This document shows positions 54,994 to 64,000 of a stretch of 64,000 bases of DNA, piece after piece. Made by a program: the position numbers and the translations under genes. The notes beneath the pieces were generated by a model, which saw only the letters and a program-made list of their open reading frames with translations, was not told the origin of the DNA and made no database searches. How positions within the stretch are numbered: position 1 is the stretch's first letter; each line of letters starts with the position of its first letter. Origin of the DNA: Eunapius fragilis (taxonomy: Eukaryota > Porifera > Demospongiae > Spongillida > Spongillidae); the NCBI GenBank assembly GCA_963681505.1, contig OY811993.1:3699489-3763488 (forward strand), in the 5' to 3' direction.

Positions 54994-55166
54994 CACAGGG
55001 GGAAAAAATGGGTGGAATCATTTAGAAATGATTCATTTGTGTGATTGAACACATAAATCATGCGCTCGCGTGTGATTTTTGTATAATCACACAAAAATCT
55101 CACGCGAGCGTAGTTGGGCGTAGCCCGACTGTTCAATCGCACTATGATTTCTAAATTCCCCCTGTG
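54994..55166. repeat. Small foldback element
   Basis: Outer ends CACAGGGGG and CCCCCTGTG, with TTTAGAAAT near both, and an inner stem CGCTCGCGTGTGATTTTTGT / ACAAAAATCTCACGCGAGCG around a short loop. It includes GTTGGGCGTAGCCCGAC, shared with the hairpin at 6859. Confidence 0.65.
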
Positions 55167-55602
55167 TTTGTGTAAACTTATCTACAAGTGCTATGGCTAT
55201 ATAATATGCCAAATTTTTTTGAACTAGGAGCTAGAAGTTACGCAAGTGACGTCACACACGTCGTATTTTGCAACTTAATTCAATCCTGAGTTTTTAAACT
55301 GATGCATTCACTTCTTTCGTGGACACCCTATATAAATCCCTCTCCATCAGCTTATTATATTGGGCCATTATATCAACTTATCGTTTAGTTGGCCGTCCTC
55401 CGTGTTTTGGCGGAAGGTCGTGTACCATGTGATAATAGCTACCAGATTGATACAAATCATGTTTCGACTAGGTTTCATACGGCACCTGTAAGCAATGTAA
55501 TAGACCAGCTGCATTAATCAGTGGCGGATCGGAACGCGCTGGGATTACTAACCGCCATGAAATTGTGGTTAGATATAATAACTATTACATCAAGCCGAAA
55601 AG

Positions 55603-58600
55603 ATGACCACCGTCGAAGAAATTTTAGTCCAAAACGTCCCCGACCTCGACAAGGCGGTGTTCGACTACATCTGTGGTACGTAAAACGGGGCATTTTGGGT
55701 CTGCTTGGAAATTTTCTTCTTCTTTCGAGGCAAAGCCACGTGCGCGCTTACTGTTTGTTCACTTCCCCCCTCCCTTCTTCCCCACGTTTGAATTTATTTG
55801 TTACCGGTATCTTTGGTATTCTATTTTATTCCCAAAGGTGTGCTTGAGTCACCCGATGACTTTAACTCGAGCGAAGACGTATATGAGGCCGTGGGTTCGG
55901 TGCTGCTCGAGTCTTCGGAGGACCCTACTGACGAGGAAGGCGTCAGGGACCTCTGTGCCCTGCTGTTTGAGGCTCTGAGGGGGTAGGTCACCCTGCTGTG
56001 TGAGGCACTGAGGGAGGGGGTAGGTCAGCCTGCTGTGTAAGGCACTGAGGGAGGGGGTAGGTCAGCCTGCTGTTTGAGGCTCTGAGGGGGTAGGTCACCC
56101 TGCTGTGTGAGGCACTGAGGGAGGGGGGTAGGTCAGCCTGCTGTGTGAGGCACTGAGGGAGGGGGTAGGTCAGCCTGCTGTGTGAGGCACTGAGGGAGGG
56201 GGTAGGTCAGCCTGCTGTGTGAGGCACTGAGGGAGGGGGTAGGTCAGCCTGCTGTGTGAGGCACTGAGGGAGGGAGTAGGTCACCCTGCTGTGTGAGGCA
56301 CTGAGGGAGGGGGGTAGGTCAGCCTGCTGTGTGAGGCACTGAGGGAGGGGGTAGGTCAGCCTGCTGTGTGAGGCACTGAGGGAGGGGGTAGGTCAGCCTG
56401 CTGTGTGAGGCACTGAGGGAGGGGGTAGGTCAGCCTGCTGTGTGAGGCACTGAGGGAGGGGGTAGGTCAGCCTGCTGTGTGAGGCACTGAGGGAGGGAGT
56501 AGGTCACCCTGCTGTGTGAGGCACTGAGGGAGGGGGGTAGGTCAGCCTGCTGTGTGAGGCACTGAGGGAGGGGGTAGGTCAGCCTGCTGTGTGAGGCACT
56601 GAGGGAGGGGGTAGGTCAGCCTGCTGTGTGAGGCACTGAGGGAGGGGGTAGGTCAGCCTGCTGTGTGAGGTACTGAGGGAGGGGGTAGGTCAGCCTGCTG
56701 TGTGAGGCACTGAGGGAGGGGGTAGGTCAGCCTGCTGTGTGAGGCACTGAAGGAGGGGGTAGGTCAGCCTGCTGTGTGAGGCACTGAGGGGCAATGGAGC
56801 CCTAAAGTGTATGTAAGCCCAAGTACATTGGCAGAAAAAAAAAAATGTCCCGTAGGAGGGGAGGTTAACAGGCGTCAAGGATAGCTACTCCTGGGGGGGA
56901 AGGGGTGGGGGGGGTGATGCAATATTATCACCAATGTGGGTGAGGGGTTTACGTTGTGGTTAAGGAAGGATGATGTTGGGTGTTGGTAGTCTTGGCCCCA
57001 GACCCAGTTCCTGTTACCAATTAATTACATCGCTGCATGGAACAAGGGTCTCATCAAGCCTCATTTAAAGCCCCTCCAATGGTTCCTTAAGCCTCATTTA
57101 AAGCCCCTCCAATGGTTCCTTAAGCCTCATTTAAAGCCCCTCCAACGGTTCCTTAAGCCTCATTTAAAGCCCCTCTGATAGTTCCTTAAGCCTCATTTAA
57201 AGCCCCTCCAATGGTTCCTTAAGCCTCATTTAAAGCCCCTCTGATAGTTCATTAAGCCTCATTTAAAGCCCCTCCAATGGTTCCTTAAGCCTCATTTAAA
57301 GCCCCTCCAATGGTTCCTTAAGTCTCATTTAAAGCCCCTCCAATGGTTCCTTAAGTCTCATTTAAAGCCCCTCCAATGGTTCCTTAAGTCTCATTTAAAG
57401 CCCCTCCAATGGTTCCTTAAGTCTCATTTAAAGCCCCTCCAATGGTTCCTTAAACCTCATTTAATGCCCCTCCAATGGTTCCTTAAGCCTCATTTAAAGC
57501 CCCTCTGATAGTTCATTAAGCCTCATTTAAAGCCCCTCCAATGGTTCCTTAAGCCTCATTTAAAGCCCCTCCAATGGTTCCTTAAGTCTCATTTAAAGCC
57601 CCTCCAATGGTTCCTTAAGTCTCATTTAAAGCCCCTCCAATGGTTCCTTAAGTCTCATTTAAAGCCCCTCCAATGGTTCCTTAAACCTCATTTAAAGCCC
57701 CTCCAATGGTTCCTTAAACCTCATTTAAAGCCCCTCCAATGGTTCCTTAAACCTCATTTAATGCCCCTCCAATGGTTCCTTAAGCCTCATTTAAAGCCCC
57801 TCTGATAGTTCATTAAGCCTCATTTAAAGCCCCTCCAATGGTTCCTTAAGCCTCATTTAAAGCCCCTCCAATGGTTCCTTAAGTCTCATTTAAAGCCCCT
57901 CCAATGGTTCCTTAAGTCTCATTTAAAGCCCCTCCAATGGTTCCTTAAGTCTCATTTAAAGCCCCTCCAATGGTTCCTTAAACCTCATTTAATGCCCCTC
58001 CAATGGTTCCTTAAACCTCATTTAAAGCCCCTCCAATGGTTCCTTAAGCCTCATTTAATGCCCCTCCAAATGGTTCCTTAAGTTATCATTATTTACCAGC
58101 AATTCATGTGGCAGGAATGTTGATGGAGTTATGTTGGGTGTTGATGGGTGTGATATACCCACGTAGGCCTATTGTTAAGTCTGACAGAATGAGTATATCA
58201 ACTGATTATCACACGACATCTCACTATTAAATACCTGAATCACGCATGTGCTGCACAACTAATAGTTCCCTATATGACACTCCTCTCTCCTTAATATCTA
58301 TCTGGTGGTCTTCTATTTTGTCTGTATGTCTAGCTACTGCAACCTCTGGTTTCCTAGATATCTCCCCTCTTTCATCTGTTTCGTTCTCTCTGTTATTTCC
58401 CCTCTTTCGCCTGTTTCCTTCTCTGTTTCGTTCTCTTCTTCTGGCGTGTCTTGCTATATCTGTACTGCCGCTCTTTCCTCCTGAACTGTACGCTTTTCTT
58501 CTTCCTTGGTAGACTGCTTCATTTGTTCATCGTCTATATCACTTTCACTTCCCCCTGATTTTGTTATTCGCTCCTCTGCTCTTCTGAGATGGTCGATATG

Positions 58601-61600
58601 TCGTCTCCACATTCTCCCATCGGCTAACTCCACTATATACGATGTCGGTCCCGAACCCTGCTTTATTTTTCCTTTTATCCATCTCTCCCCTGCCCCAAAA
58701 TTTCTTGCACACAACGTTATTTGGCTCAAACCCTCTCTCTCTCGTACTCTTGTCATGCCACTCTTTTTGTTCTTCTTGCTTCTTTCGCACGATCTGCTCC
58801 GTAGTTTCCCGAAGGAGATCCAACCTGGTCCTCAGCTCTCTCTGCAGAAAAAGACTACCAGGGGACACATTAGTAACAGTGTGTGGTGTACTACGATATG
58901 CTAACAAAAATGAAGACAATCTATGTTGCCATGTCTGCCTGCTGTTCTTCATTGCTTCCATCGCTCTTTTGAATGACTGCACGAAATGTTCCACTAGTCC
59001 ATTTGTTGCTGGGTGATAGGGAGCACTTCGAATATGCTTTATTCCATTATTTAACATGAACTCTTCAAACTCTTTTGCAACAAACTGAGGGCCATTATCA
59101 GACACCAACTGTTCTGGCAGTTCATAAGACGCAAAGGATGTGACGAAGAATCTCAATCGTCTTTTGCGCTGTTGTACTTGTCATCTTGTACACTTCTGGC
59201 CATTTAGAGTGAGCGTCCATCAACATTTTCCCACTTACCGGTCCTGCAAAGTCCACGTGAACTCTCTGCCATGGTCTCTCTGGCCACGTCCAAGGTTGCA
59301 TTGGAGCCAGGGGTATGGATTGCTTTATGGCCTGACAACATTCGCATGACCTAACACATGCTTCAATGTCCCGATCTATGTTAGGCCACCACACATGACT
59401 TCTCGCCGGGGCTTTCATTCTGGACATACCAGGGGTTATGATGTAATTCCTATAGGACCTTATCCTGTAACTTACGAGGTATTACGACTCGCATCCCCCA
59501 CAGCAAGGTGTGATTTTCCATGGTTAGTTCCGTCTTCTTTAATTCATATGCTTGTAACTCTGCTGTGACCACTTCTGGCCAGCCGTTTTGAAGGTAACTC
59601 ATCACCTTGCTCAAATCTCTGTCTTGTCGGCTTTCATTTTGCAGTTACCGGGAGCGTTTCTATTTGCACCATGTTGAATATGCTAGCTTCTGTTTCTTCT
59701 TCGTGTTCTTTACATTTCAATGGCAGTCTGGACAACCCATCCACGTTTCCGTGTTCTTCCATTGCTCTAAACTTCACGTCATACTGATAAGCTGACAGTA
59801 CTAGTGCCCATCTTTGTAATCTAGACACAGCCACCATAGGTAATCCAGTCTTTGGACCGAAAATTATGGGTAACGGTTTGTGATCCATTAACAGCAGAAA
59901 TTTTCGTCCATACAAATACACGTGAAATCTTTTTACTCCAAAGATAATAGCTAAAGCCTCCTTTTCTATCTGTGCATAGTTTCGTTCTGCCTCTGACAAC
60001 GTCCGTGACGCAAATGCTGCTGACCTTTCTGTTCCCTCTTCACTCACTTGTGTCAACACCGCCCCTACACCATAACTCGATGCATCTGTAGCCAGTCTCA
60101 AAGACAACTTTGGATTATAATGTGCTAGAACCTTTGAAGATGTCAACATGCCTTTGGCTGCTAAAAAGGCTTGGCTACATTCTTCAGACCGCTGCCATCT
60201 ACTATTCTTCTTCAGCAATGTGTATAACGGGGAAATAGTTGTCCGTAGGTTTGGCAGAAATTTGGCATAATACAGTATGGGACACGAAAAAGGTTACGTT
60301 CCGTATTGTTAGCACGCCATATGTACGATTGTATAGTTTCGAACTACGCTGGTATACACGGAGTTAACACGATCGAGCGCAGGTACGGTATCAATTATCA
60401 TGTATGAATCCGTTTATCGTTTCAATTGTACGCATCGTATCTACGCTTACGTAGCTTCTGGAATCAAGCGCAAGAGGAAATAAACCATCACAACGTTGTT
60501 AGATTGGTTTCCGTTCGATTTGGAGAGACTTACTTTCTTTTTCTAAAGACTTCAGAACGCATCGCGACAGCTAATGCGACTCACGATGAACGCGGCGCAC
60601 AAACGCAACGGTAGCGTGCAGCCAGGTAGTGCAAACGATGGAATGCGTGTACGCAATCAACACCCATCAACACACCTTACAGACGCAATTTGTACTTCGT
60701 ATAACAGGCTGTAGTCAACACCGCGCAACGATCGTATTATGTAAACGGAACGTAACCTTTTTCGTGTCTCCTACTGTAGTTCACCATTCGACTTTAATTC
60801 TGCCACGTTCTTAGATTGTGGAACTTTCACCATAGCTTCTATTTTGCTTTCGAGTGGGTGCAAACCTTCTGCATCTATTCTATGCCCCAAGAACTCAACA
60901 GAGTTGGCCATGAACACACACTTACTTTTCCTCACAGTAATGCCATGGGTCTTCAGACGCTCCAGCACTAGCTCCAGATTCCTCAGATGTTCATCTTCAC
61001 TACCTCCTGTTACCAAAATATCATCAATGTAGCAAACCGTTCTTGACATGCCTTGTAAGACTGAGTCCATGAGTTTCTGGAAAATGGCTGGAGCCGACGC
61101 AATTCCAAACGGTAACCGGGTATACTGATACAGACCCCTGTGTGTATTAATAGTGCACATTATTCTTGACTCATTATCCAAAGGAAGTTGTTGATACGCA
61201 TTAGACAGGTCCAGTTTCTTGAACTGTTTCCCCCCCAGCTAGTGTAGCAAATAGTTCCTCGGGAATTGGTAAGGGATACTGGTCTACATGTAGGGCTGAA
61301 TTCACCGTTATTTTAAAATCCCCACATATTCTTATACTTTGGTCTGGCTTTGGAACTGGTACAGTGGGTGTTGCCCATTCACTGTGATTGACAGGACAGA
61401 TAACACCCGTTTTCTCAAGCTCCCTTTCGATTCTGTTCTTTTATTGCAAAGGGTACTGATCTTGGTCTACAGAAACAGGCTGTGCTCCCTCTTTCAGAAC
61501 TAGCCTTGCTTTAAACGGATGTATCTCACCTAGGTTGTCATTAAACACTTCTGGAAAACCTTTTACCAAAGCTTCTACCTTTTCTGCTACTCCCTTTCCT

Positions 61601-63886
61601 TTATTCTCTGTAACCACTTTGCTGTTTATTGTGGGCAGGGTTACCAATGCGTTTATTTGATGCCATTGTATTCTAAACGTCTGTAACCAATCTCTGCCCA
61701 ACAAACTAGGGCCTCTTCCCGCCACCACAACTAATCTACACTGCCTTTCCTGCTCTCCCAGCCTGACCCTTACCCGCACTTCTCCGCATACCAGTAGTAT
61801 AAGTGGCCAGCCTCAATGCAGATTCAGCCAGCCTTAGTTTGGGAAACTTTTTCCGATAGGTATCTTCTGAAATGATAGACACTGCGGCCCCCGTGTCTAT
61901 TTCCATCATCAACATTTCTCCGTTGATCTCCGTCTTCACCATATATGCGCTCGTTTCCGAGGTGCCCTGCGACTTAAACAATGAACCCATTGTTCCCTCA
62001 CATAATGTATCTATTACATAATACCGGTGACCTCTGCTCTCGTCTTCATGTTCACCTTGTTCATCTACCCATTTCAGCTCTTTGTCCTGTCTTGCCTTAC
62101 ACTTTGCTTCAATGTGGCCCTTCGTTCAACACCTATAACATACTGCATTTTTAAAACGGCAATGCTCGGCATGATGCCCCCACTTCTCACAATGCCAACA
62201 ACCCTGTCCCCCTTGTGCCCGACTACTACCATAATCCTGAACCTTCTGTACCTATCCTTCTGGAACTTTAACCACTTGACTGCTTTTCTGCGCTGCATCC
62301 ATGCCTCGAGCTATTCACACTGCCTTCTCAAAGTCCAGTTTTGGTTCTGACAGTAGCCGCCTTTGTATACTTTCATTTGCCAGTCCGCACACGAAATGGT
62401 CCCTCAACGCCTCTGCCAAAAATGCTCCAAATGCACATGTACCCAGTAATTGTTTAAGCTCTGCTACATACTCCAAAACCGACTCCCCGTTACCTTGGTT
62501 ATGCCGGTTGAAATGGAAACGTTCGACCACGACCAGGCGCTTCGGTTCAAAGTGTTCTTGAAGGGCAGTCACCAGCTGTTCATACGTCTTATCTCCGGGT
62601 ACTGCCGGATGTAGCAAACTCCTCAGCAAGGAATACGTCCGACTACCAATCACGCTGAGTAGTACCGCCACTCGTCTCTCTGTTGGAATCTGGTTCGCGC
62701 GGAAATACTGCGCAACTCTTTCCAAATACACTGTGATAGACTTCAGTTCCGACTGGAACTCCGATATTTGGCCTACGGCTATAGCAACCATCCCACCCTC
62801 GTCAATGTGATATACCCACGTAGGCCTATTGTTAAGTCTGACAGAATGAGTATATCAACTGATTATCACACGACATCTCACTATTAAATACCCTGAATCA
62901 CGCATGTGTTGCACAACTAATAGTTCCCTATATGACAATGGGAGGGGTTAAATTGAATGTTGATGGGAGGAGTTATGTTGGGTGTTGATGGGAGGGATTA
63001 AATTGGATGTTGATGGGAGGGGTTAAATTGTATATTGATGGGAGGGGTTAAATTGGATGTTGATGGGAGGGGTTGAATTGGATGTTGATGGGAGGGGTTA
63101 AATTGGATGTTGATGGGAGGGGTTAAATTGGATGTTGATGGGAGGGGTTAAATTGGATGTTGATGGGAGGGGTTAATTGGATGTTGATGGGAGGGGTTAA
63201 ATTGGATGTTGATGGGAGGGTTAAATTGGGTGTTGATGGGAGGGGTTACATTGGAGGGGTGTGGTAGGAGGGGCATCTTGGAATGCCAAGTAACTTACTC
63301 TTGGCACGGGGTAAGTGGGTGGGAAAGATTGACCAGGGAATGACCACCTTCCCCCCCTCCATCCCCTTCAGTGATGGTGGTGGTTATGATGAAGAGAGCA
63401 TTGTAGGTGAGAGGAAGTTACTTGATGCTCCTATCTACCTTGGAGACAAGTTCAAGTGTGGTGAGGATAACCCTGTCTTTACATAATCACACCACTATCT
63501 GTTCTATAATGTAGCAGCAAACGTAGAACACGTTACGTCCATCCCAGGCTGACCAATTGTCACTCTGGTCATGAATTTACATGTATATGTGTGTGCATGT
63601 ACAAATGTCCTTCATGACAATGTGCATGTTTGAATTTCCCTCCATAACAGCGGGCACATAGAAAATGGTATATGTCTGAACTATAGTGACCAATGGTCTG
63701 TACTGTACGAATCATCAAATTGAAAAATCATATAACCTAATATTATTCTAACCTGATTCATATTGTTGGACATTGTGTAATTGAACCTCTCTGTATTATC
63801 ATTGCATCTTGTGTTTTTATTCAAAAGATAACTCCGCCATCAAGGAAATTAACAACTTCTGGCTGATGCAGCCTGTTTCGAAATCG
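55603..63886 (+). CDS. ABCF3: ABCF3-type ATP-binding protein, exons 1-4 (5' partial gene)
   Basis: N-terminal region of an ABC-F protein; family members are soluble twin-ATPase, ribosome-associated factors. Exons: 55603-55675 (MTTVEEILVQNVPDLDKAVF), 55838-55982 (GVLESPDDFNSSEDVYEAVG to LCALLFEALRG), 63372-63460 (SIVGERKLLDAPIYLGDKF) and 63828-63886 (NSAIKEINNFWLMQPVSKS). All borders are GT-AG and phases agree (1, 2, 1, 0). The PxxDxxVFDYxxGVL start and the later LLDAP(I)xL block are landmarks of ABCF3. The ATP-binding cassettes lie beyond the right edge. Intron 2 is 7.4 kb and filled with minisatellites and a Gypsy element. A TATATAAAT at 55330 is far upstream and may not be the promoter. Exon 2 ends where a 37-bp repeat of its own splice donor begins. 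Confidence 0.85.
55953..56795 (+). repeat. 37-bp minisatellite built from the exon 2 splice donor
   Basis: About 21-22 copies of a 37-bp unit (TAGGTCAGCCTGCTGTGTGA, then GGCACTGAGGGAGGGGG). The last ~30 bases of exon 2 plus the first bases of intron 2, CCTGCTGTTTGAGGCTCTGA then GGGGGTAGGTCACCC, are the first unit. An identical unit recurs at ~56064-56100. Every unit therefore holds a GGG|GTAGGT donor-like site. Confidence 0.93.
56796..57040. other. Intron sequence between minisatellites
   Basis: Contains an A run at 56837-56846 and a G-rich patch at 56893-56913. No gene. Confidence 0.6.
57045..58083. repeat. 33-bp minisatellite with higher-order structure
   Basis: About 31 copies of CCTCATTTAAAGCCCCTCCA then ATGGTTCCTTAAG. 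The variant CTGATAGTTCATTAAG sits at 57241, 57505 and 57802 (264 and 297 bp apart, i.e. 8 and 9 units), and the order of the other variants is repeated between them. Blocks of units were thus duplicated as a whole. Confidence 0.95.
58115..58148. repeat. Left remainder of the 25-bp minisatellite
   Basis: ATGTTGATGGAGTTATGTTG then GGTGTTGATGGG: the same unit type as 62939-63255, separated from it by the Gypsy insertion. Confidence 0.75.
58149..58279 (-). repeat. 3' LTR of the Gypsy element
   Basis: 131 bp, downstream LTR relative to the minus-strand coding direction. Adjacent to the purine tract. Confidence 0.93.
58545..59427 (-). pseudogene. Gypsy integrase, one frameshift
   Basis: The N-terminal zinc-binding part has CVRSCECCQAIKQ, then WPERPWQRVHVDFAGPVSGK (first catalytic Asp) at ~59427-59122. 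A shift near 59125-59150 leads to LVSDNGPQFVAKEFEEFM (second Asp) and HHxx-type IRSAPYHPATNGLVEHFVQS (catalytic Glu in LVEHF). The C-terminus has SFLLAYRSTPHTVTNVSPG and a basic tail, again shifting near 58690. Inserts element DNA into chromosomes; broken here. Confidence 0.88.
59634..60218 (-). pseudogene. Gypsy RNase H region
   Basis: LLKKNSRWQRSEECSQAFLA opens the connection, then LRLATDASSYGVGAVLTQ (catalytic Asp in TDAS), ALAIIFGVKRFHVYLYGR and LLLMDHKPLPIIFG. This matches the RNase H domain that follows RT in Gypsy elements. The block is open, but the frame is lost on both sides. Confidence 0.85.
60273..60776. mobile_element. Tc1/mariner-type MITE, 504 bp, TA duplication
   Basis: Ends CAGTATGGGACACGAAAAAG and, reverse-complemented, CAGTAGGAGACACGAAAAAG, each continuing GTTACGTTCCGT: 32 bp with two mismatches. 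TA flanks both sides (60271-60272, 60777-60778). Inserted in the Gypsy RT/RNase H junction. No transposase inside. Confidence 0.88.
60777..61440 (-). pseudogene. Gypsy reverse transcriptase, broken
   Basis: From ~61440 the frame is disturbed (around 61230 and 61180), then GLYQYTRLPFGIASAPAIFQ and the catalytic YIDDILV motif are clear, followed by LKTHGITVRKSKCVFM and FLGHRIDAEGLHP. It is cut after AELKS by a TA-flanked insertion and a small deletion. Template-copying enzyme of the element; not complete. Confidence 0.88.
61441..61990 (-). pseudogene. Gypsy protease region, frameshifted
   Basis: Aspartic protease with the active-site motif EIDTGAAVSIIS at ~61895-61860, then after a frameshift near 61770 LVVVAGRGPSLLGRDWLQTF, the usual G-x-x-L(L)GRDWL end of the domain. 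It leads into the start of the reverse transcriptase, where another break occurs near 61440. Confidence 0.85.
62074..62791 (-). pseudogene. Gypsy gag (capsid and zinc knuckles), broken
   Basis: Capsid-like reading MVAIAVGQISEFQSELKSIT, then WLE-type helices replaced by YLERVAQYFRANQIPTERRV and LLHPAVPGDKTYEQLVTAL (62791-62315). A change of frame follows, and two CCHC zinc knuckles (CWHCEKWGHHAEHC and a second one interrupted by TGA after CYRC) lie at ~62215-62100. Gag packages element RNA into particles. The stop inside the second knuckle and the frame break prevent a full product. Confidence 0.8.
62806..62937 (-). repeat. 5' LTR of the Gypsy element
   Basis: 132 bp. The sequence just inside (minus strand TTGACGAGGGTGGGATGG) would hold the primer-binding site; I cannot match it to a tRNA by eye. 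Confidence 0.93.
62938..63255. repeat. 25-bp minisatellite, right part
   Basis: About 12 copies of TTGATGGGAGGGGTTAAATTGGATG. The left remainder is at 58115-58148 on the far side of the Gypsy element. Confidence 0.93.
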
Positions 63887-63957
63887 GTGAGTCCAATGAC
63901 TTGATGTGCTGAGGGGCAGACATAATGGGACGAATGTATGCCAGAGGGAATATTTAA

Positions 63958-63978
63958 GGGGGGGGGGGGGGGGGGGGG
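63958..63978. repeat. Poly-G tract, 21 bases
   Basis: Run of 21 G at the right edge, downstream of ABCF3-type exon 4 in intron 4. Confidence 0.95.
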
Positions 63979-64000
63979 AGATTGGTGTGGCCACCATGTT

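Larger units (their letters stand above)
58149..62937 (-). mobile_element. Gypsy LTR retrotransposon, 4.8 kb, ATGGG duplication
   Basis: LTRs at 58149-58279 (131 bp) and 62806-62937 (132 bp) differ by about two changes. They start TGTGATATACCC and end TATATGACA on the plus strand. ATGGG flanks both sides (58144-58148, 62938-62942). Coding order on the minus strand is gag, protease, reverse transcriptase, RNase H, integrase: the Gypsy order. A purine tract (AAGGAGAGAGGAG, minus strand) abuts the 58279 LTR. Near-identical LTRs mean a recent insertion, but the coding region has several breaks and a nested 504-bp element. Confidence 0.95.

Noticed and set aside
56000-58083. CRISPR-like arrays (37-bp and 33-bp direct repeats, and 25-bp repeats at 62938-63255)
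   Set aside because: Repeats are contiguous with no unique spacers, the context is an animal intron and there are no cas genes; these are minisatellites.
58506-59016. Plus-strand frames over the Gypsy integrase
   Set aside because: Antisense to the integrase reading, which has all the family motifs.

Overview
This is eukaryotic DNA from an invertebrate animal. Genes are split by GT-AG introns, about a dozen transposon superfamilies are present, and the host genes are animal types: a TRIM/NHL-type RING protein, two calmodulin-like EF-hand genes, a broken fibrinogen-domain gene and the 5' half of an ABCF3-type gene. The ADP-E-K-K-R-rich, Helitron-associated protein fragments are a family I associate with marine invertebrates, especially demosponges. 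A sponge is my best guess, but the assignment is inference.

Layout. 1-6.4 kb: a CACTA/EnSpm (tnp2) fragment, a Helitron-like N-terminal fragment, then a decayed Helitron-like gene split by a complete hAT element (2830-4180, 8-bp target duplication) and a foldback MITE (4371-4650). 6.4-9.4 kb: an 18-bp minisatellite, a block packed with GTAAA/TTTAC, and about 2 kb of CA-rich satellite. 9.4-19.5 kb: scraps of tyrosine-recombinase, Gypsy and LINE-like retroelements, a CACTA C-terminal half joined to a captured copy of an EF-hand gene promoter, and a ~145-bp tandem array. 19.5-24.2 kb: one dispersed repeat opened by two insertions (hAT at 19583-21237, itself holding a MITE, and a TTA-flanked element at 21322-23016). 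26-28.5 kb: the intronless TRIM gene. 31.5-33.1 kb: a terminal-inverted-repeat element carrying an Ulp1-type protease. 34.5-37.8 kb: a piggyBac element whose four exons join in frame. 39-41.2 kb: an unrecognised minus-strand gene-like region, an integrase scrap and the fibrinogen-domain pseudogene. 41.9-46.0 kb: a 4.1-kb element with ~1.4-kb inverted arms and a 6-bp target duplication. 47-49 kb: two more copies of the foldback MITE. 49.1-53.7 kb: the tandem EF-hand genes. 53.9-54.7 kb: a 788-bp element with 75-bp inverted repeats enclosing a fragment that resembles PIGN. 55.6 kb to the right edge: the ABCF3-type gene.

The ABCF3-type gene has four exons in the window with consistent phases, and continues past the edge. 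Its second intron is ~7.4 kb. It begins with a 37-bp minisatellite made from the exon 2/intron 2 junction itself, so the 5' splice site is repeated about 20 times. It also holds a 33-bp and a 25-bp minisatellite. A complete Gypsy retrotransposon (58149-62937, ATGGG duplication) lies inside the 25-bp array and itself carries a 504-bp Tc1/mariner-type element.

No bacterial operon, CRISPR array, rRNA or tRNA gene was seen. The strongest unusual signals are the amplified splice donor, the long-arm element, the two gene-fragment captures, and foldback elements whose arms match each other better than they match other family members.
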